A stretch of 64,000 nucleotides of DNA from Bactrocera neohumeralis (taxonomy: Eukaryota > Arthropoda > Insecta > Diptera > Tephritidae), in contig NC_065923.1 of NCBI RefSeq assembly GCF_024586455.1, positions 50,538,264 through 50,602,263 of the forward strand, in the 5' to 3' direction. This document shows, piece after piece, positions 44,230 through 55,830 of the stretch. The notes under the pieces were generated by a model, which did not search any database, was not told where the DNA came from, and saw nothing but the letters and a program-made list of their open reading frames with translations. How positions within the stretch are numbered: the first letter of the stretch is position 1; each line of letters starts with the position of its first letter. A program made the translations under genes and the position numbers.

Positions 44230-45520
44230 TCTTGTTCTTTAAGGGATCGTCTCAGTGTGACCCTCCGAAAAACCTCTGATTTTCGCGATATTTTTTTTAA
44301 TGTTGAAATTAACTAATCGGTCCAGTTTTTTATAAATAGATACATTCATGACGAATACAAAATGATTTTTTTTATGTTTATTTATTGGGTGTACAATAGT
44401 TAGATAAATTGTTGAAATTACACGTAAAAAAAGGGTTTGTACTTTTGTCCACGATTGCGGCCGCAATTTTGATCTAAAACAAAAATTTCAAAAAGATTAT
44501 TAATCTGTAGGAAAGTCGCTATCGCTCTATGGAAGCTAATTTTTTTTTTTTTTTTGATATTTGATATACTTCAGATTCAGTTTCGAACGAGTTATTTTTG
44601 AGGAATTACTCCACGGAAAATAACTAATTCAAAAAACGACGAAACTGTTGGAGACAGAACTGATGTGCTGCACGAAGGAAATATTTTGTTTTTTACTGCA
44701 CGAGTTAAAAGAATTTTTCCACAAACGTGTGTGAGAAACGCCCATAACTCCTACTTTCAATTGTATTGACGATCAGATGTCAGCTTTTTCGCTGCCGTTG
44801 CCCCTTATCTAACACTTGCACAGCTACTATCGGAAGACGGTTTCGTCTACTACTCTACATCTCTTTTCGAAGAGGTCGATTCCGAACCACTTTCTCTCGC
44901 GTGTTTTGTTGGTCAATATTAGTGTCCATGATATAAATGTCCCCAGTCAGAGCCGCTATCCACCTACCGGTAGTCGATATTCATGGCCAAGGTTGTCTCA
45001 ATGATGAGGCGAGGGTGCTCGCCCTTATGATGCAGAGTATTCAGTACCGACCAACGCGCTTACCACACCAACTAATTGATGACAGGACCGCTACGGTTTT
45101 AACGGAACCAAGGCAGCCTTGACATTAATTCCCCAGCCATTTCTGTACAGTGTCACGCTTACATACTAAAGTGGCGGAATACAACGGCTACAGTCCAAAT
45201 TGTAACCAAATACAAAAACCATCGTCTTAAAAATAGTACGTATTAGTCAGAGTTCGATGGTCCGTAGGATTTCTTCAAGATCGTGAAAGTCGCAGCACCT
45301 CTCGGCTAAGGAAAACAAGAGTAAGAGCACTTTAAACCTAAAATATTGGTAAAATATCAATCAAAATCAAGTGAACGTATAATTTTGGATATACTTAGGT
45401 TTGTTGTTGTACTTAGGTTTGTTATTCGATATAAAACGAACACACAGGTCAATGCGTAAATTATCTCGATAAAATGAGTGGCGGGACATCAAAATGCTTT
45501 TGGTTTCAAAGATGATCTTA
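44230..45520. other. Intergenic DNA, unassigned
   Basis: About 44760-45320 is richer in G+C than its surroundings and has two overlapping short + strand frames (44816-45004 and 44937-45122) with no family resemblance. It could be a decayed retroelement. Nothing firm is visible. Confidence 0.3.
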
Positions 45521-45524
45521 TACT

Positions 45525-45775
45525 CTTGCAACATGTCAGGTATACTCTACAGAGAACGGTTGTCTGTAACACTTAAAACTAATCGAGATATATAAAGAGT
45601 CATATATATATAAAGTGGGCGCGGCCTCACCCCTATTAATTTTAATGTATGTATATATCTCCCAAGCTATATTAGGTGAAATCACATATCTTCCTACCTA
45701 CTGGTCCAATTTCAACCAAATTAAGTATGTAACATTATCGTTACATTCCTGTAGATCAGGGTAATAATTTTTAAA
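45525..45775 (-). repeat. Family B repeat, inverted copy
   Basis: CTTGCAACATGTCAGGTATA, GAACGGTTGTCTGTAACAC and AAAACTAATCGAGATATATA are the reverse complement of the family B end. GTGAAATCACATATCTTCC and ATTTCAACCAAATTAAGTAT follow, as at 59.67 kb. Confidence 0.6.
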
Positions 45776-46555
45776 AACAAGAATGAGAGAAAGGAAAGGA
45801 AAGGAAATTGACGGGCTATCTGAGATACACGAAAACTATGAAAACTATGAGTTTATTATTCGTGCAAAATTTTCAAGATTTTTAAGCGGTCTCCATGTTA
45901 TGTGTTAGTGCTTGACAATATCAGACTTTAAGGTAAGGGCAAGTTCAACAAGTTGTCTCTACTGCCGTTCTATTACTTTACTTAGTCAACAAAATTAGTG
46001 GTATAATAGAAGGTAGAATTATGAAATATCACAAAACTATTGCTGCTTTTACTATTTGATTGCCATTTTCGTGAAACACTTTCAAACAATTGGATATGGC
46101 CTCATCAAAGGAAAAGCAGCATCTCCCACATAATAAAATCGAAATTTTATCGAACTGCATGGAAGATTTTCATCTTCTAGGAGTTTCATTCTTCCAGTTC
46201 AATTTCTCTTTCCGAAACCACTGTCTCTTATTCATTTGATTATTCCAAATATGTAGTATATACTGGAAAGCTCATCTCAAATAGCTGCACATACTTGTAT
46301 TTTTAATATAATTTGCTAATAGTCGATACTCCTACTCTGAAAACCTAAGCCAACATTTGGCAACAAACTCCATGCGCCAAATATCTAAATTTATTAATTA
46401 CTAATCTTATATGTAAAATATACTTATGTATGTATAATAAACAAACAAAATATACTAACAATATTATTGGTAGCCGGCATTCTGTTGGCAATACATACAT
46501 ATGTACATACGTCAACATATGGAATTGTTTTACTCTACGTATTTAATTATATTAA

Positions 46556-47336
46556 GGGGTCCCGGCGGTCTAGAATTTTCAAAAATCGATTGTTTACTTT
46601 TTTTTTTTGATAGTTCGAAAGTATAGTCCTTTAGGAATATACTGTACAATTTTTGGAGGGATACTCACATTATTTTAGCTGTAGAAAGCCGTTTTAATAG
46701 GTAGGGCTATATATATGTACATATACATATGTACATATGTATATGTATAACCATACATTGTATATGTATGTATATAGACACTCTAAACTTTAAACTCATT
46801 TATCTCAAAACAATTTTTTCGGAGTGCCGTTGATGAAAAAAAAACTATCCATCCGAATCACTTGAAATTTTAATATGGTGTTTATAAGATCAATATCTAT
46901 CGCTGGGACTACGATCAAATTTTAATTTTAAGAACTTCGATTTTTTTTTCGATCTAAAACTGGTCCAAAAATAGCTGTTTTCAGAATCTGAATTTCAAAA
47001 GCGCGAAATTTTTTTAATTTTCAATTTTTTTTTGTTGTAGTCCAAGCGATAGCTACACTCCTACTGATTAATAATTTAATTGGTTTTTATGTTTCAGATG
47101 TTCAGAAGAGTCAAAATCAACAACGGCACCGGGAGTCATCTTTTAAGATAACTTTTTTTGGACGCCATTTTTAATATTGTTAAAAATTTTTTTATTTAAC
47201 AAAAAAATATTTTTATACTTTTCATAAGTGTATAAATAAACTGTAAAAATTTTAAATTGATTGCTCTTTTTTTAAAACTTAAAAAAAAATCCAAGAAAAC
47301 ACCCTTAATTTGAGGGTTCTAGACCACCGGGTCCCC
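46556..47336 (+). mobile_element. GGGG-TIR DNA element, family 2, with TTAA target duplication
   Basis: The 781-bp element begins GGGGTCCCGGCGGTCTAGAA and ends TTCTAGACCACCGGGTCCCC, with TIRs of about 20 bp and one mismatch. Exact TTAA flanks it at 46552-46555 and 47337-47340. Inside, TATGTTTCAG at about 47098 precedes ATGTTCAGAAGAGTC and GGACGCCATTTTT, laid out like the exon-like block of family 1. There is no transposase frame. Confidence 0.88.
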
Positions 47337-47340
47337 TTAA

Positions 47341-48355
47341 GCAGTAGATTAAACTGATCTATTTCCATTCGTGTAGAATCCTGGAACTGAGTGAACTACT
47401 TTTTTAATATGTGCAAGTAAATTTGAAAAAAATCCATGCATTGTCTTTTTGACTCTGTTTGTATGTAACATACATATGTACATATGTATATCGTTCATAT
47501 CCGAGTTCTCTTTTCATTTATTAAGCACAAGCCCAGAAAAGCAATGTATCTCTTCGGGTTGCTAAACCTATAAGCAATTTCTGCACTCTTATTTTCCTCT
47601 TAACTTCCTTTTCTACATAATTTCAACGAACTTTTGAATTATTTACCTTCAATAATTATCTGCTTGTCAAAAAATACTGCATATGTATTTTAGCCGCAGA
47701 TCTGCTTGCAGAATATCTGCATGGCTGCGTTTCGCTTCAATGTAAACGTACTCATACAGAAGCATACATCGAACTTTTCTGCCAAAGAAAATTTGTGAAG
47801 CAAAGCGAAGCAAAAGTTCTACTTATGTGAATTAGCCAGAACTCTCCGTAGGACTTCATTTTACGTAACGACTCCATTCGTCCTCACAGCAAATTTTATC
47901 ACTCCAATTGAACACAAAGAAGAGTTACCGATTGTCACACAGCTTTATTATAAATATTTCTTTCTAAACTAAGTTTGTCAACCTTTAATTGCAGGCTTCT
48001 TAATTTTCTAATAATTTTTGGCGATTTTTGCTTATTCGCGTACACATGATTATAACTTATAATTAACTAATAGAGTGATCCCACGTACACAAAAGTTTCA
48101 GGTATTTTAGTCAATACAGCCATAAGTACTTATAGATACTTTAAAAGATACCTTTGGCAATTAACGCATGAATTAAACGATATTTGACTGGATAACGTTC
48201 AGCAATCTATACTCCCATGTTTATTACATACGTTAACGTCTGACTATGTAATCGTGCTTTCTTAAGGCACTTGAAGATAAATGATAAACACGCAACACCG
48301 ATTACCAATTTTAACACCTGCAACCTGAGCTACTCGTCAAGTACCTAGAGTGAAG
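47341..48355. other. Intergenic DNA, unassigned
   Basis: Moderately AT-rich, without open frames or recognisable elements, apart from ATACATATGTACATATG simple sequence near 47470. Confidence 0.4.
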
Positions 48356-48474
48356 GATTATTCCCTTCCCACGGCGGTCGGGTCTACGTAACCGGAACGG
48401 ATCCAGATTTTGATCGCGCCAAGCTCTGTCAACTCTTTAGAATTCTGCCGCAACAACAACAACAACAACAAGGA
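48355..48474 (+). mobile_element. Retroposon 3' end with (CAA)n tail
   Basis: A GC-rich block (CCCACGGCGGTCGGGTCTAC, GGAACGGATCCAG) ends in TGCCG followed by a (CAA)n run at about 48453-48472. This layout is typical of 5'-truncated fly non-LTR elements or SINEs. Its family is not identified. Confidence 0.5.
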
Positions 48475-48601
48475 ACCGTGTTCCCGTAATCAGTTACCGT
48501 GTTTAATTTTCTTATTTATTTTAAATATAAAATATCTGAATTTAATTTTTGATAATTATTATTATTTCTCTTTATAACGAAAGATTAGTAGAAAAACATC
48601 A

Positions 48602-48694
48602 CTATGGTATTCTAAATGGCACAACTATCGCTTCGTTGTGATCGACTCGCAAATTTAACAATGCAGCGTGACCTTCACGTAGAAAATTTGACAT
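48602..48694 (-). CDS. Lamtor1: Lamtor1 last exon
   Basis: The exon is 30 codons plus TAG with acceptor TTATTTCAG. It encodes MSNFLREGHAALLNLR and DHNEAIVVPFRIP, the conserved C-terminus that contacts the roadblock subunits. A candidate poly(A) signal (TTTATT on the + strand) lies at 48514-48519. Confidence 0.92.
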   Translation of the reverse strand: MSNFLREGHAALLNLRVDHNEAIVVPFRIP

Positions 48695-51600
48695 CTGAAA
48701 TAAAAACCAAATAGTTCAGTTAATTTTTTTTTATAAAAAATATTATTTTTTGTATAAATTTTGAATAAATTTGATTTAGTATAGACTCAAAATTTTCAGA
48801 ACGGCAAACAAAAACACAAAAAGCTTATGATAAAGAAAAACGCCTTCAAGCGAAAAGCATGGACATATTTCTTAAAACTTTATATAAAACAAGGACGGGC
48901 CATGTTTGGGTATAACCGATTATACTCTCGTTATTCATAAGGCAATTTTGGGCACGCTTGGATACTGTGGTAGACTATATGTTATGAAAGTATTTTTTTT
49001 TTCTTATGAAGAAAGAGTTAGTTGATTCATACCAAATGACATGAATCTTTTGCAAAAGCAACGTCGATTAGAGGACGCAAAATACATGTTTGATAACGTA
49101 GCTGAGGATTTATCAAACGGATCATTATTGGTGCCAAGACTTGGGTTTATGAACATGACGCCGAAAATTTTAAAGTGCGAATGGGAGTGTCTTTGTCCGG
49201 GTCTAAAATTTAATTTGAGCCAAGGGAAAATCAGATTTGTACGAGTTATTGCGAAGTTTTTTTCCAGAATAAATTAAGCCATAACCAAATTCTAAAACAT
49301 ATACAATTATATTTACGATTTAATTAACCTATTACCTTCTATTTCATGCGCAATAGTGTACTTCTAAATTTTTATAATATTAAATTTAAATGCAAAATTA
49401 CCTGCAACAAATCGTCTGTTGAATTCATCACACATAATTGATCGTTTGCATTTGGTATATCTCTTAGGAATCCTATAAAATTAAAAAAGAAAGAATATAT
49501 ATGGATAAAAACTTTTAATTGTTATATTGGTTGCACAAATGAATAATTAAACTTAAATAAAATAATTGTAAAAATAAAAACAACTTGGTTGTTTTCGAAT
49601 GATGATTTGGTCTAAATATTATGAAATGAGCGATTGCTGAGAGAATTTTTCAAAATGCAAAGACATATTTCGTATGTGTGCAATCTATTTACAAGTGTAG
49701 ACATATGAGCTTAGCTAATTTAATTTTATTATTAACATAATTATATCTCATGGATGCTGTGCTTAAATTTCAAGTCGAGTGTCTTATAAAGAATTTACAT
49801 CAGTTTTCAAAACTTTTACCACACAACTATCGTTTTCAAAGTCAGTGCCCTTTTTAACTTTAAAACTACTAAACATAGTCTTTTAAAATTTTAACACTCG
49901 TTTTTCCAAGATACGTTCAAATAATTGCTGCCAATTCCATATGTAATATTTCTTCGTAAAAATCATACCTACAACATAGCATTGTTTTTTATTAAAGAGA
50001 TTTAAATTGTGTTCACAAAAAGTTTACACAAGCATGCCTATTTTTACACGAAGTGTCCCAATCCCCTCCTTAATTGGAAGTTTAATAAAACACTGTCCGC
50101 AGGGTCCGGCACAAGAAGTGTAACCAATTAAAAAACCCGAAATTCGGTTTGGAAAATTATTTTGATTTACTTTAAAGTACAAAATGTGTGAAAATAATCA
50201 TAAATTCAGGACCAATTCACTTTTGCTCGATATGACCTCCTTTTGCCTTAACTATGGCCTTGAGACGGTCAAAAAACGAATCGCAAGCTGCCCGAATGTG
50301 ACTTGCCGGTATTTTGGCCCACTCACGGACAATGGCTTTCATCAGCATCTCGAGACTGGTGTATTTTTTCCTTGGTACCTTGTTCTCCAAAATGGCCCAG
50401 AGAGAATAATCCATTGGTGAATTCGTTATTGTGTGGTCGTAATGAAGTTCGGAACGTTGTTTTTCAGCCATTCTTGGTTCAGTCGCGCTTTGTGAGACGG
50501 TGCTGAGTCTTGTTGAAACGTCCATGGTTTGCGACCGAAATGTTTGTTTGCCCACGGCTTCAAAGCATCCTCCAGAACACTTTCCCGATAATATGTCGCA
50601 TTTACTTTGACGCCAGGCCCGATGAAAACAATTGGAGTGCGCCCATCTGCGGTGACAGCGGCCCGATGACTTAGATTTTCGTATGAACGGTCGGTCAAGT
50701 AAACCCTATCGTTTTGAGAGTTTACGAATTGCTCAATTGGAAAAATTTTTTCGTCAGAAAACACAATGTTCGGAATTTGACGCTTTCGGCCAAGCGAAGC
50801 AACTACTTCGCTCTCTCAAGTCTTACTTGTTGCTGCTTCGGTGTGAGATCATGGACCTTTTGAAACTTGTAAGGCTTGACCTTGAGCTCATTTTCCAATA
50901 TGCGTCGGATGCTGCGGTCGGATATTTTCAGTTCTTTAGCCATTTGATTGGCACTTCGTCGTGGATTTCGCTCAAGTCGCTTCTTCACTTTCCGAACCAT
51001 CTCACGTGTCGTTGCAGTCTTTTGATGACCACCTCCATTGCGTTTTGCGATGCTACCAGTATCATTGTAACGAGTGGTGTTGCGGTAAACAAAAACTTTA
51101 TTCACATTAAGCTCACGAAAAATTGCTGGCTGTGTTTTTCCATATAAATATAGAGCAATCACACTATTACGTTTGAATTCCATCGCTGATCACTTTTTTT
51201 GCGTTCACTTTTGGCAAAACGCTTTTGTACACTTGTAAACAATACTCCGAACTGTTATTCAGCAAATTTATAAACAGCTGATTCCAGTGCGACAGCTGCC
51301 CAAAGGGTCTGAAGTTGGTTATACTTCGAGTATCGGACCCTGTATAGGGCTTTCACATTTGATAATACTAAATTAAAATGTGTGTATTTATAAAATATGT
51401 ACCTGAGGCTCCTTTTTCAGGGTGTTGAATACTATTCCATTGTTGCTGCAGGCGTTGAGAATATAGCTTTATTCGATCATTGTACTCTTCATTTTCAAGA
51501 TTATGTAAATCCATAGCACCCACATCAATCATGTTCCTAAGAAAACAGGAATATTTGTGTATTTGATAACTTTATTATATTTTAAGTTACAATATAAAAG

Positions 51601-53515
51601 TTATTTATATCTCTGACCTAGCACCATGCTATAAAAATATTTAACATATCGCTCATTTACATGACTCAAAAAACACATTTTTTTTAATTTGGGTATGCAG
51701 AAATGTTTGCAATTTCATTGTCCATGTTGTGTAAAAATTGCATTTTGAAGCGTAGATAAATAAACAGCCAAGATAAGAATGTGACGTCATTTCACCACTT
51801 GTTATGCTCATTATTTTTTACAACAACCACACATCTGTTGTACCCGGATGAAGTTTTTTTTCAGAAAGACATTTTGTGGTACAAAGATATTGGCGAAAGG
51901 GTAATGAAATTTTTCTTGATTTTTTCTCTTTATATTTTTTACAAATAGCGTAAAAATTTGAATTGAAAAACGATAATGTTCAAGAAAAAGCTTTGTGCAC
52001 CCTTTTTCGTGCCATTTTGCTCAGCATTTCACTCCATATACTATTAGCTTATTAATTAATAAACCTGTAGTGCTCTTCTTTATTTGCTAAATAAGAGACA
52101 ACTGAAAATAAATATCGACTTTTATGGTTTTTTATGGGTATTGACGTCGATCAAAGGAATTGACGAGTTTGAAAGTGAACGTTATATGTATATGTACATT
52201 ATTGCTTCTTCACTGAAGCAGTCTAATATTCTCCTCAGCAAAACCCACACCAACCATATATAAAAACTTTTGTGGACGACTCTACAAAAAATTACTATTT
52301 AAGTAGGAACAAAAAGTACTTCAACGAAGTGCGACTTCTTTTAGGGAGGTATGCATTCACTCCGATAGCCGAGCTGCTATACAGGCCATGAGTTTACCGA
52401 CAGTGAGCTCTAAACTTGCCAAGGAGTGCATGTCATCACTAGTTATAGCATCAATTTACTTCCATATTAAACTTATCTGAATACGATGGCCTCTCAAGAA
52501 AAAGCAGCCTAACTATATATTGTATGTATATATAATAGAAACAAGTGAGACTAAAAATTTTAGAGGACACTTTCTCCTCCACTGTCCATCTATCGTCAGA
52601 CTAAGGTTGAAGCATTTTGGTTGCCATACCTTCCACTAACCCGGCGAATAAGCTGGATTAGATATTAGCCGGCTCAATAAATTTGTGGCTGACCGTAAGC
52701 GCTTTGTAGAGAAGATACGATCTTTTTGATCCGTACTTAGGACCAGGACATCACAACGAACTATCTAGTTGTCCAAATGGGGCTACCTGTTACGTTTGAT
52801 AATCTGTACTCCTTCACTTCGAATATGATCACGATCATTACCAAGGTACAGAGCGCCACCAAGCTCAAGTATACAGACCTATCTAAAGAATACAATTTTT
52901 CGATTTTTGAATATTAAATGCAAATACCGCAAAAACTATACAAATCCATCAACTTTATATGTAAATATACATATACATATATATTTTTAAGCCCAAGAAC
53001 TCCCTCTATTTCTCATACGCAGTTTAGCACTCCTTTGTTGGATACTATTTTAATAAGGATTTCGCGCTTATTTAACCCAAAATCCTCAGGTCTTTATTCT
53101 TAAGTTTCTTACTGTTATTGTACCATACAGTTGCGGTTTTTACATATGGATTATTTTGTATAATATAATAACACCTTTCAATAAACAATATAATAGTAAT
53201 TTAAATTGACTTACATAGCTGTACTTTGCACTAAGCGACATAATGCATTCTCATCTTTTTTAGGTAATGATTGCGCAAACTCGTTGCTAAGATTTTCAGA
53301 ATTAGTTTGCCTTAAAGCTGGACTATTATGAATAGCAGGATCTGCTAGTAGGTAAGTCCGTTCACTTGGCTCATAGTTATACTGCAACAGTGATTGATAA
53401 AGATACAACGTATCATTTGCATTCCTAAACTAACCTGATTTCCAATATCTTCTGAACAATGTATACATCCGCAAAATGTTCTTAAACAATTCCATACTGG
53501 GCGTAAGTACTCCAT
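48602..53515 (-). CDS. Lamtor1: Ragulator complex subunit LAMTOR1 (p18)
   Basis: LAMTOR1 anchors the Ragulator complex on lysosomes and supports Rag-dependent mTORC1 activation. Five exons on the - strand: 53515-53435, 53381-53215, 51536-51403, 49472-49402, 48694-48602. They total 546 nt, 181 aa plus stop, with consistent phases. Diagnostic stretches are YLLADPAIHNSPALRQTN, LVQSTAMNMIDVGAMDL, EYNDRIKLYSQRL and the C-terminus LRVDHNEAIVVPFRIP, parallel to human IIDVSAADS, EYMDRARQYSTRL and IRVDAKEELVVQFGIP. The first intron is only 53 bp. The N-terminus (MEYLRPVWNC...FCGCIHC) has four cysteines suited to palmitoylation but no Gly at position 2, unlike the human protein. Introns 3 and 4 carry a DD37D mariner and an irritans-like remnant. 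Confidence 0.92.
48980..49290 (+). mobile_element. Mariner remnant inside Lamtor1 intron 4
   Basis: The + strand frame from 49041 reads MNLLQKQRRLEDAKYMFDNV then AEDLSNGSLLVPRLGFM. It resembles LNFLQKQRR..VAK.MLDNVA and the ITGDETW region of irritans-like mariners, with the catalytic GDETW lost. It is opposite in strand to the host gene. Confidence 0.6.
49402..49472 (-). CDS. Lamtor1: Lamtor1 exon 4
   Basis: The exon is 71 nt with acceptor TTTTATAG and donor GTAATT. It encodes FLRDIPNANDQLCVMNST and DDLLQ. It was placed by phase between flanking exons and is short enough that automatic prediction could miss it. Confidence 0.85.
50100..51342 (-). mobile_element. DD37D-type mariner element with intact ends
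   Basis: The 1,243-bp element starts CAGGGTCCGGCACAAGAAGT and ends with the inverted match (CTTCGAGTATCGGACCCTG), TIRs of about 28 bp. TA follows the right end; CG precedes the left. The - strand ORF from 51183 (MEFKRNSVIALYLYGKTQPA) has two HTH domains. After a frameshift near 50790 it continues FSDEKIFPIEQFVNSQNDRV and FQQDSAPSHKARLNQEWLK. Aligned to relatives, the third acidic residue is Asp 37 residues after QQD. Here the WPPNSPDLNP stretch is partly deleted, causing a second frameshift to MDYSLWAILENKVPRKKYTS. It sits in Lamtor1 intron 3. Confidence 0.9.
51403..51536 (-). CDS. Lamtor1: Lamtor1 exon 3
   Basis: The exon is 134 nt with acceptor TTTTCTTAG and donor GTACAT. It encodes NMIDVGAMDLHNLENEEYND and RIKLYSQRLQQQWNS, the central helix region of LAMTOR1. 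It has no long open frame of its own. Confidence 0.92.
52330..52800 (+). mobile_element. I/R1-like non-LTR retrotransposon 3' fragment (RNase H and zinc region)
   Basis: Shifting + strand frames read sequences like FTDSEL and SKLAKECMSSLV (RNase H region, 52390-52440), then HCPSIVRLRLKHFGCHTF and LDISRLNKFVADRKRF (52580-52700). The pattern matches the C-terminus of I/R1-clade ORF2. Lies in Lamtor1 intron 2. Confidence 0.6.
53215..53381 (-). CDS. Lamtor1: Lamtor1 exon 2
   Basis: The exon is 167 nt with acceptor TGTTGCAG and donor GTAAGT, ending in phase 2. It encodes YNYEPSERTYLLADPAIHN and KKDENALCRLVQSTA. The frame is open through the 53-bp intron from an in-frame ATG, but the splice signals and phase support splicing. 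Confidence 0.9.
53435..53515 (-). CDS. Lamtor1: Lamtor1 exon 1 (membrane-anchor Cys cluster)
   Basis: The exon has 27 codons from ATG at 53515 to donor GTTAGT, phase 0. Cys residues lie at positions 10, 15, 17 and 20. An overlapping ATG five bases upstream is in another frame and stops after nine codons. Confidence 0.8.
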
Positions 53516-53869
53516 TTCATTTCACTTTAAAAAATAAAAACAATGATAATGGATGAAACAACTCCAATAAATCTCTTAACCGTACATAGTTCTATCACTT
53601 GATCCAATATATCGACTTAACATTAAGTTCGTTCATATTGTTGAATAAATTACTTATTGTAGTTTTGAGCGTCTACACGCACAATTCCAAATATCTTAAC
53701 AATTTTGTTTCAACTCAACTAATATATTAGAAGTGTTCAAGTATGTACGCATATGATATATGTGTTTTTTTCTTGTGTGCATACGATTCCGCGTTCGCGA
53801 AAATTTTCGATTTTTTACGATCGGTGTGCACACAAGTATACCCTTTATGAGCTATTGGGCACATAGAAC

Positions 53870-55830
53870 TCTAGTTGGTTGTGCGGTTTCTCAGCGGAGC
53901 TCAATTGGCATTCGACAGTAAAAGCTCTAAAATGATCACATGCACGTTTGCCCAAGATGCCATGAAAGGCTGATGTGTTTCACAGTCAACAAGAGCTCAA
54001 GCCCCTTGAATCATATACTGAACGCTTCGTGGAGAACCATAATCGTCTGGTTGGATGCGGTATATCCACCGAGATAGGGCTACTTCAATTGAACTCACTG
54101 AAGAAGATGTATACTTCAGCAAATCGCAGTTTTAATTGTCTGATCGTATCGTCAAGGGTTGAATCTAATTTCGCTCACACCGCCTCTATTTGGCAATTTG
54201 GTTATTCGGCCCGTTAGCTATCGCGTTATTTGGTGGAGACACAATTGCTTACTGCTGACATGGTTCAGTTTTCGATCGGTATGAATTCGTTTGCCCATTC
54301 CATTTTGCGTTCGTTCTTCACAGAGTTAACATGTATAGACAAGCGGAACATTTCTTGGAATTTATTTCTAATATAGCTCTTTTATCTATTTCTTTTAGAT
54401 AATTGTCTGATCGTATCGTCAAGGGTTGAATCTAATTTCGCTCACACCGCCTCTATTTGGCAATTTGGTTATTCGGCCCGTTAGCTATCGCGTTATTTGG
54501 TGGAGACACAATTGCTACCGGCTACTGCTGACATGGTTCATGAGTCACTGCGTGCATTGCGGATGATGAATAGCTCCATAAACCAATCTTGGTTGATAAG
54601 CTTCCTGCGGTAACCAGAGCGGAACACCTGGAATTGTCAATGTTATTATCAGCGAGGCGTGTTGGGGCGATTCATAGAGGTTAAAGTCATTGGTGGAGAC
54701 CAGACGAATATTTTGTCCAGCGTACCCGCTTTGTATGAGTGGTGTTTGGTCAATCAGCAGTGACCCTTCGGGCATAGGAACATCGTTACCACCGATTGGA
54801 GGAACTGGTGTCCAAGTCTTGGCTAATAAAGGAAATAGTGCAGATTGACTATCTTCCAGAAAGCGAGTGTGGGCAGATCTTCAAGAGTGATCATAGACGA
54901 ACCTAAGCAACGAAAAGCAACGGAAGTGGCTGACTCTTACATACTGATATCACAGCAATTTGATAGACTACGCCATCGTAGACTCCGCTTACCCGGTATA
55001 GCTTTACAAAAAGTTTTCTAACAGTTTCTTTTTTGAATTTATTTCTTCTTTTTTTACCTTAGAACGTTGTAATAAATATCTGAATCATTTTCATAATGGA
55101 ATGGTTTCGCTAGATTAAATTGCTTCCTGTAATGAGGGTTGAATATTTCGTGCTATTGGAGCCACTTCTAATGCTTGTTGGCAGGCTTCTCTGAATCGTT
55201 TAACTGTCTCTTCTGTCCTTGAGTAGTAATTGGAATCATAGGAACACGAGTTTTTATCGATTACACCTGTTTTCCTTTTATTCCTGTAATTGTTGACTCT
55301 GTCCACACTTTCCTCAACTATTCATTCAATGTATCGGTGATCTGATCGTTTTCCCTTGGCTTGTCACTGGGTTCAAGCTTAAAGTTGGCATCTCTTTCCC
55401 TTCACTTCTTTGTAGCCATACTTTGACTACCGAGTTCGGTTCCGGCTGAACTGGTGTTGTTGCCTTCTTAGAGCTAAACTTAGTATCACTCCAATGTTGG
55501 GGCAAGTCTTTGTCCCTCACCAAAGTTTAGCTCCGGAGCTATGTGCCGGTTACCAACTTTGGCTCATCATGGTAACCTTCCAGGTCTGGTCTATATCAAA
55601 GCGAACACAAAGGTCCTTAATGCTAGAATCCCTTGACGCGGTAAGGACACCGTTACTTCCCAAGGCGGCCCGGTGTTGGGAAGGTTCCGTTAAAATACTG
55701 CCGAATTTACCTCCTGGAGGCTAATCATCCAATGGACACTGGAGTCGTATAACACCCTGGATTAGGAGAGGACTGCTCTTGGTCATCAAAGGCGTGCGAC
55801 CCCGGCAACCAGGTGCCTGCCATCGCAGAG
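53870..55830. repeat. Unclassified GC-richer repeat-like block between Lamtor1 and Alg11
   Basis: It stands out by higher G+C than its surroundings and several short open frames on both strands, for example - strand 54775-54545 (LLIDQTPLIQSGYAGQNIRL), - strand 55523-55326 and + strand 55494-55724. No domain is recognised. Composition and broken frames suggest a decayed retroelement. It contains the direct duplication at 54134/54401. Confidence 0.4.
54134..54541 (+). repeat. Direct duplication of about 135 bp, offset 267 bp
   Basis: AATTGTCTGATCGTATCGTC at 54134 recurs at 54401. The match continues to ACTGCTGACATGGTTCA at 54268/54541 and differs only by a 6-bp insertion (ACCGGC) in the second copy. 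Confidence 0.92.

Noticed and set aside
44816..45122. Possible small gene between DRC11 and Lamtor1
   Set aside because: Two overlapping frames without motif, conserved start context or splice partners; more likely a decayed repeat.
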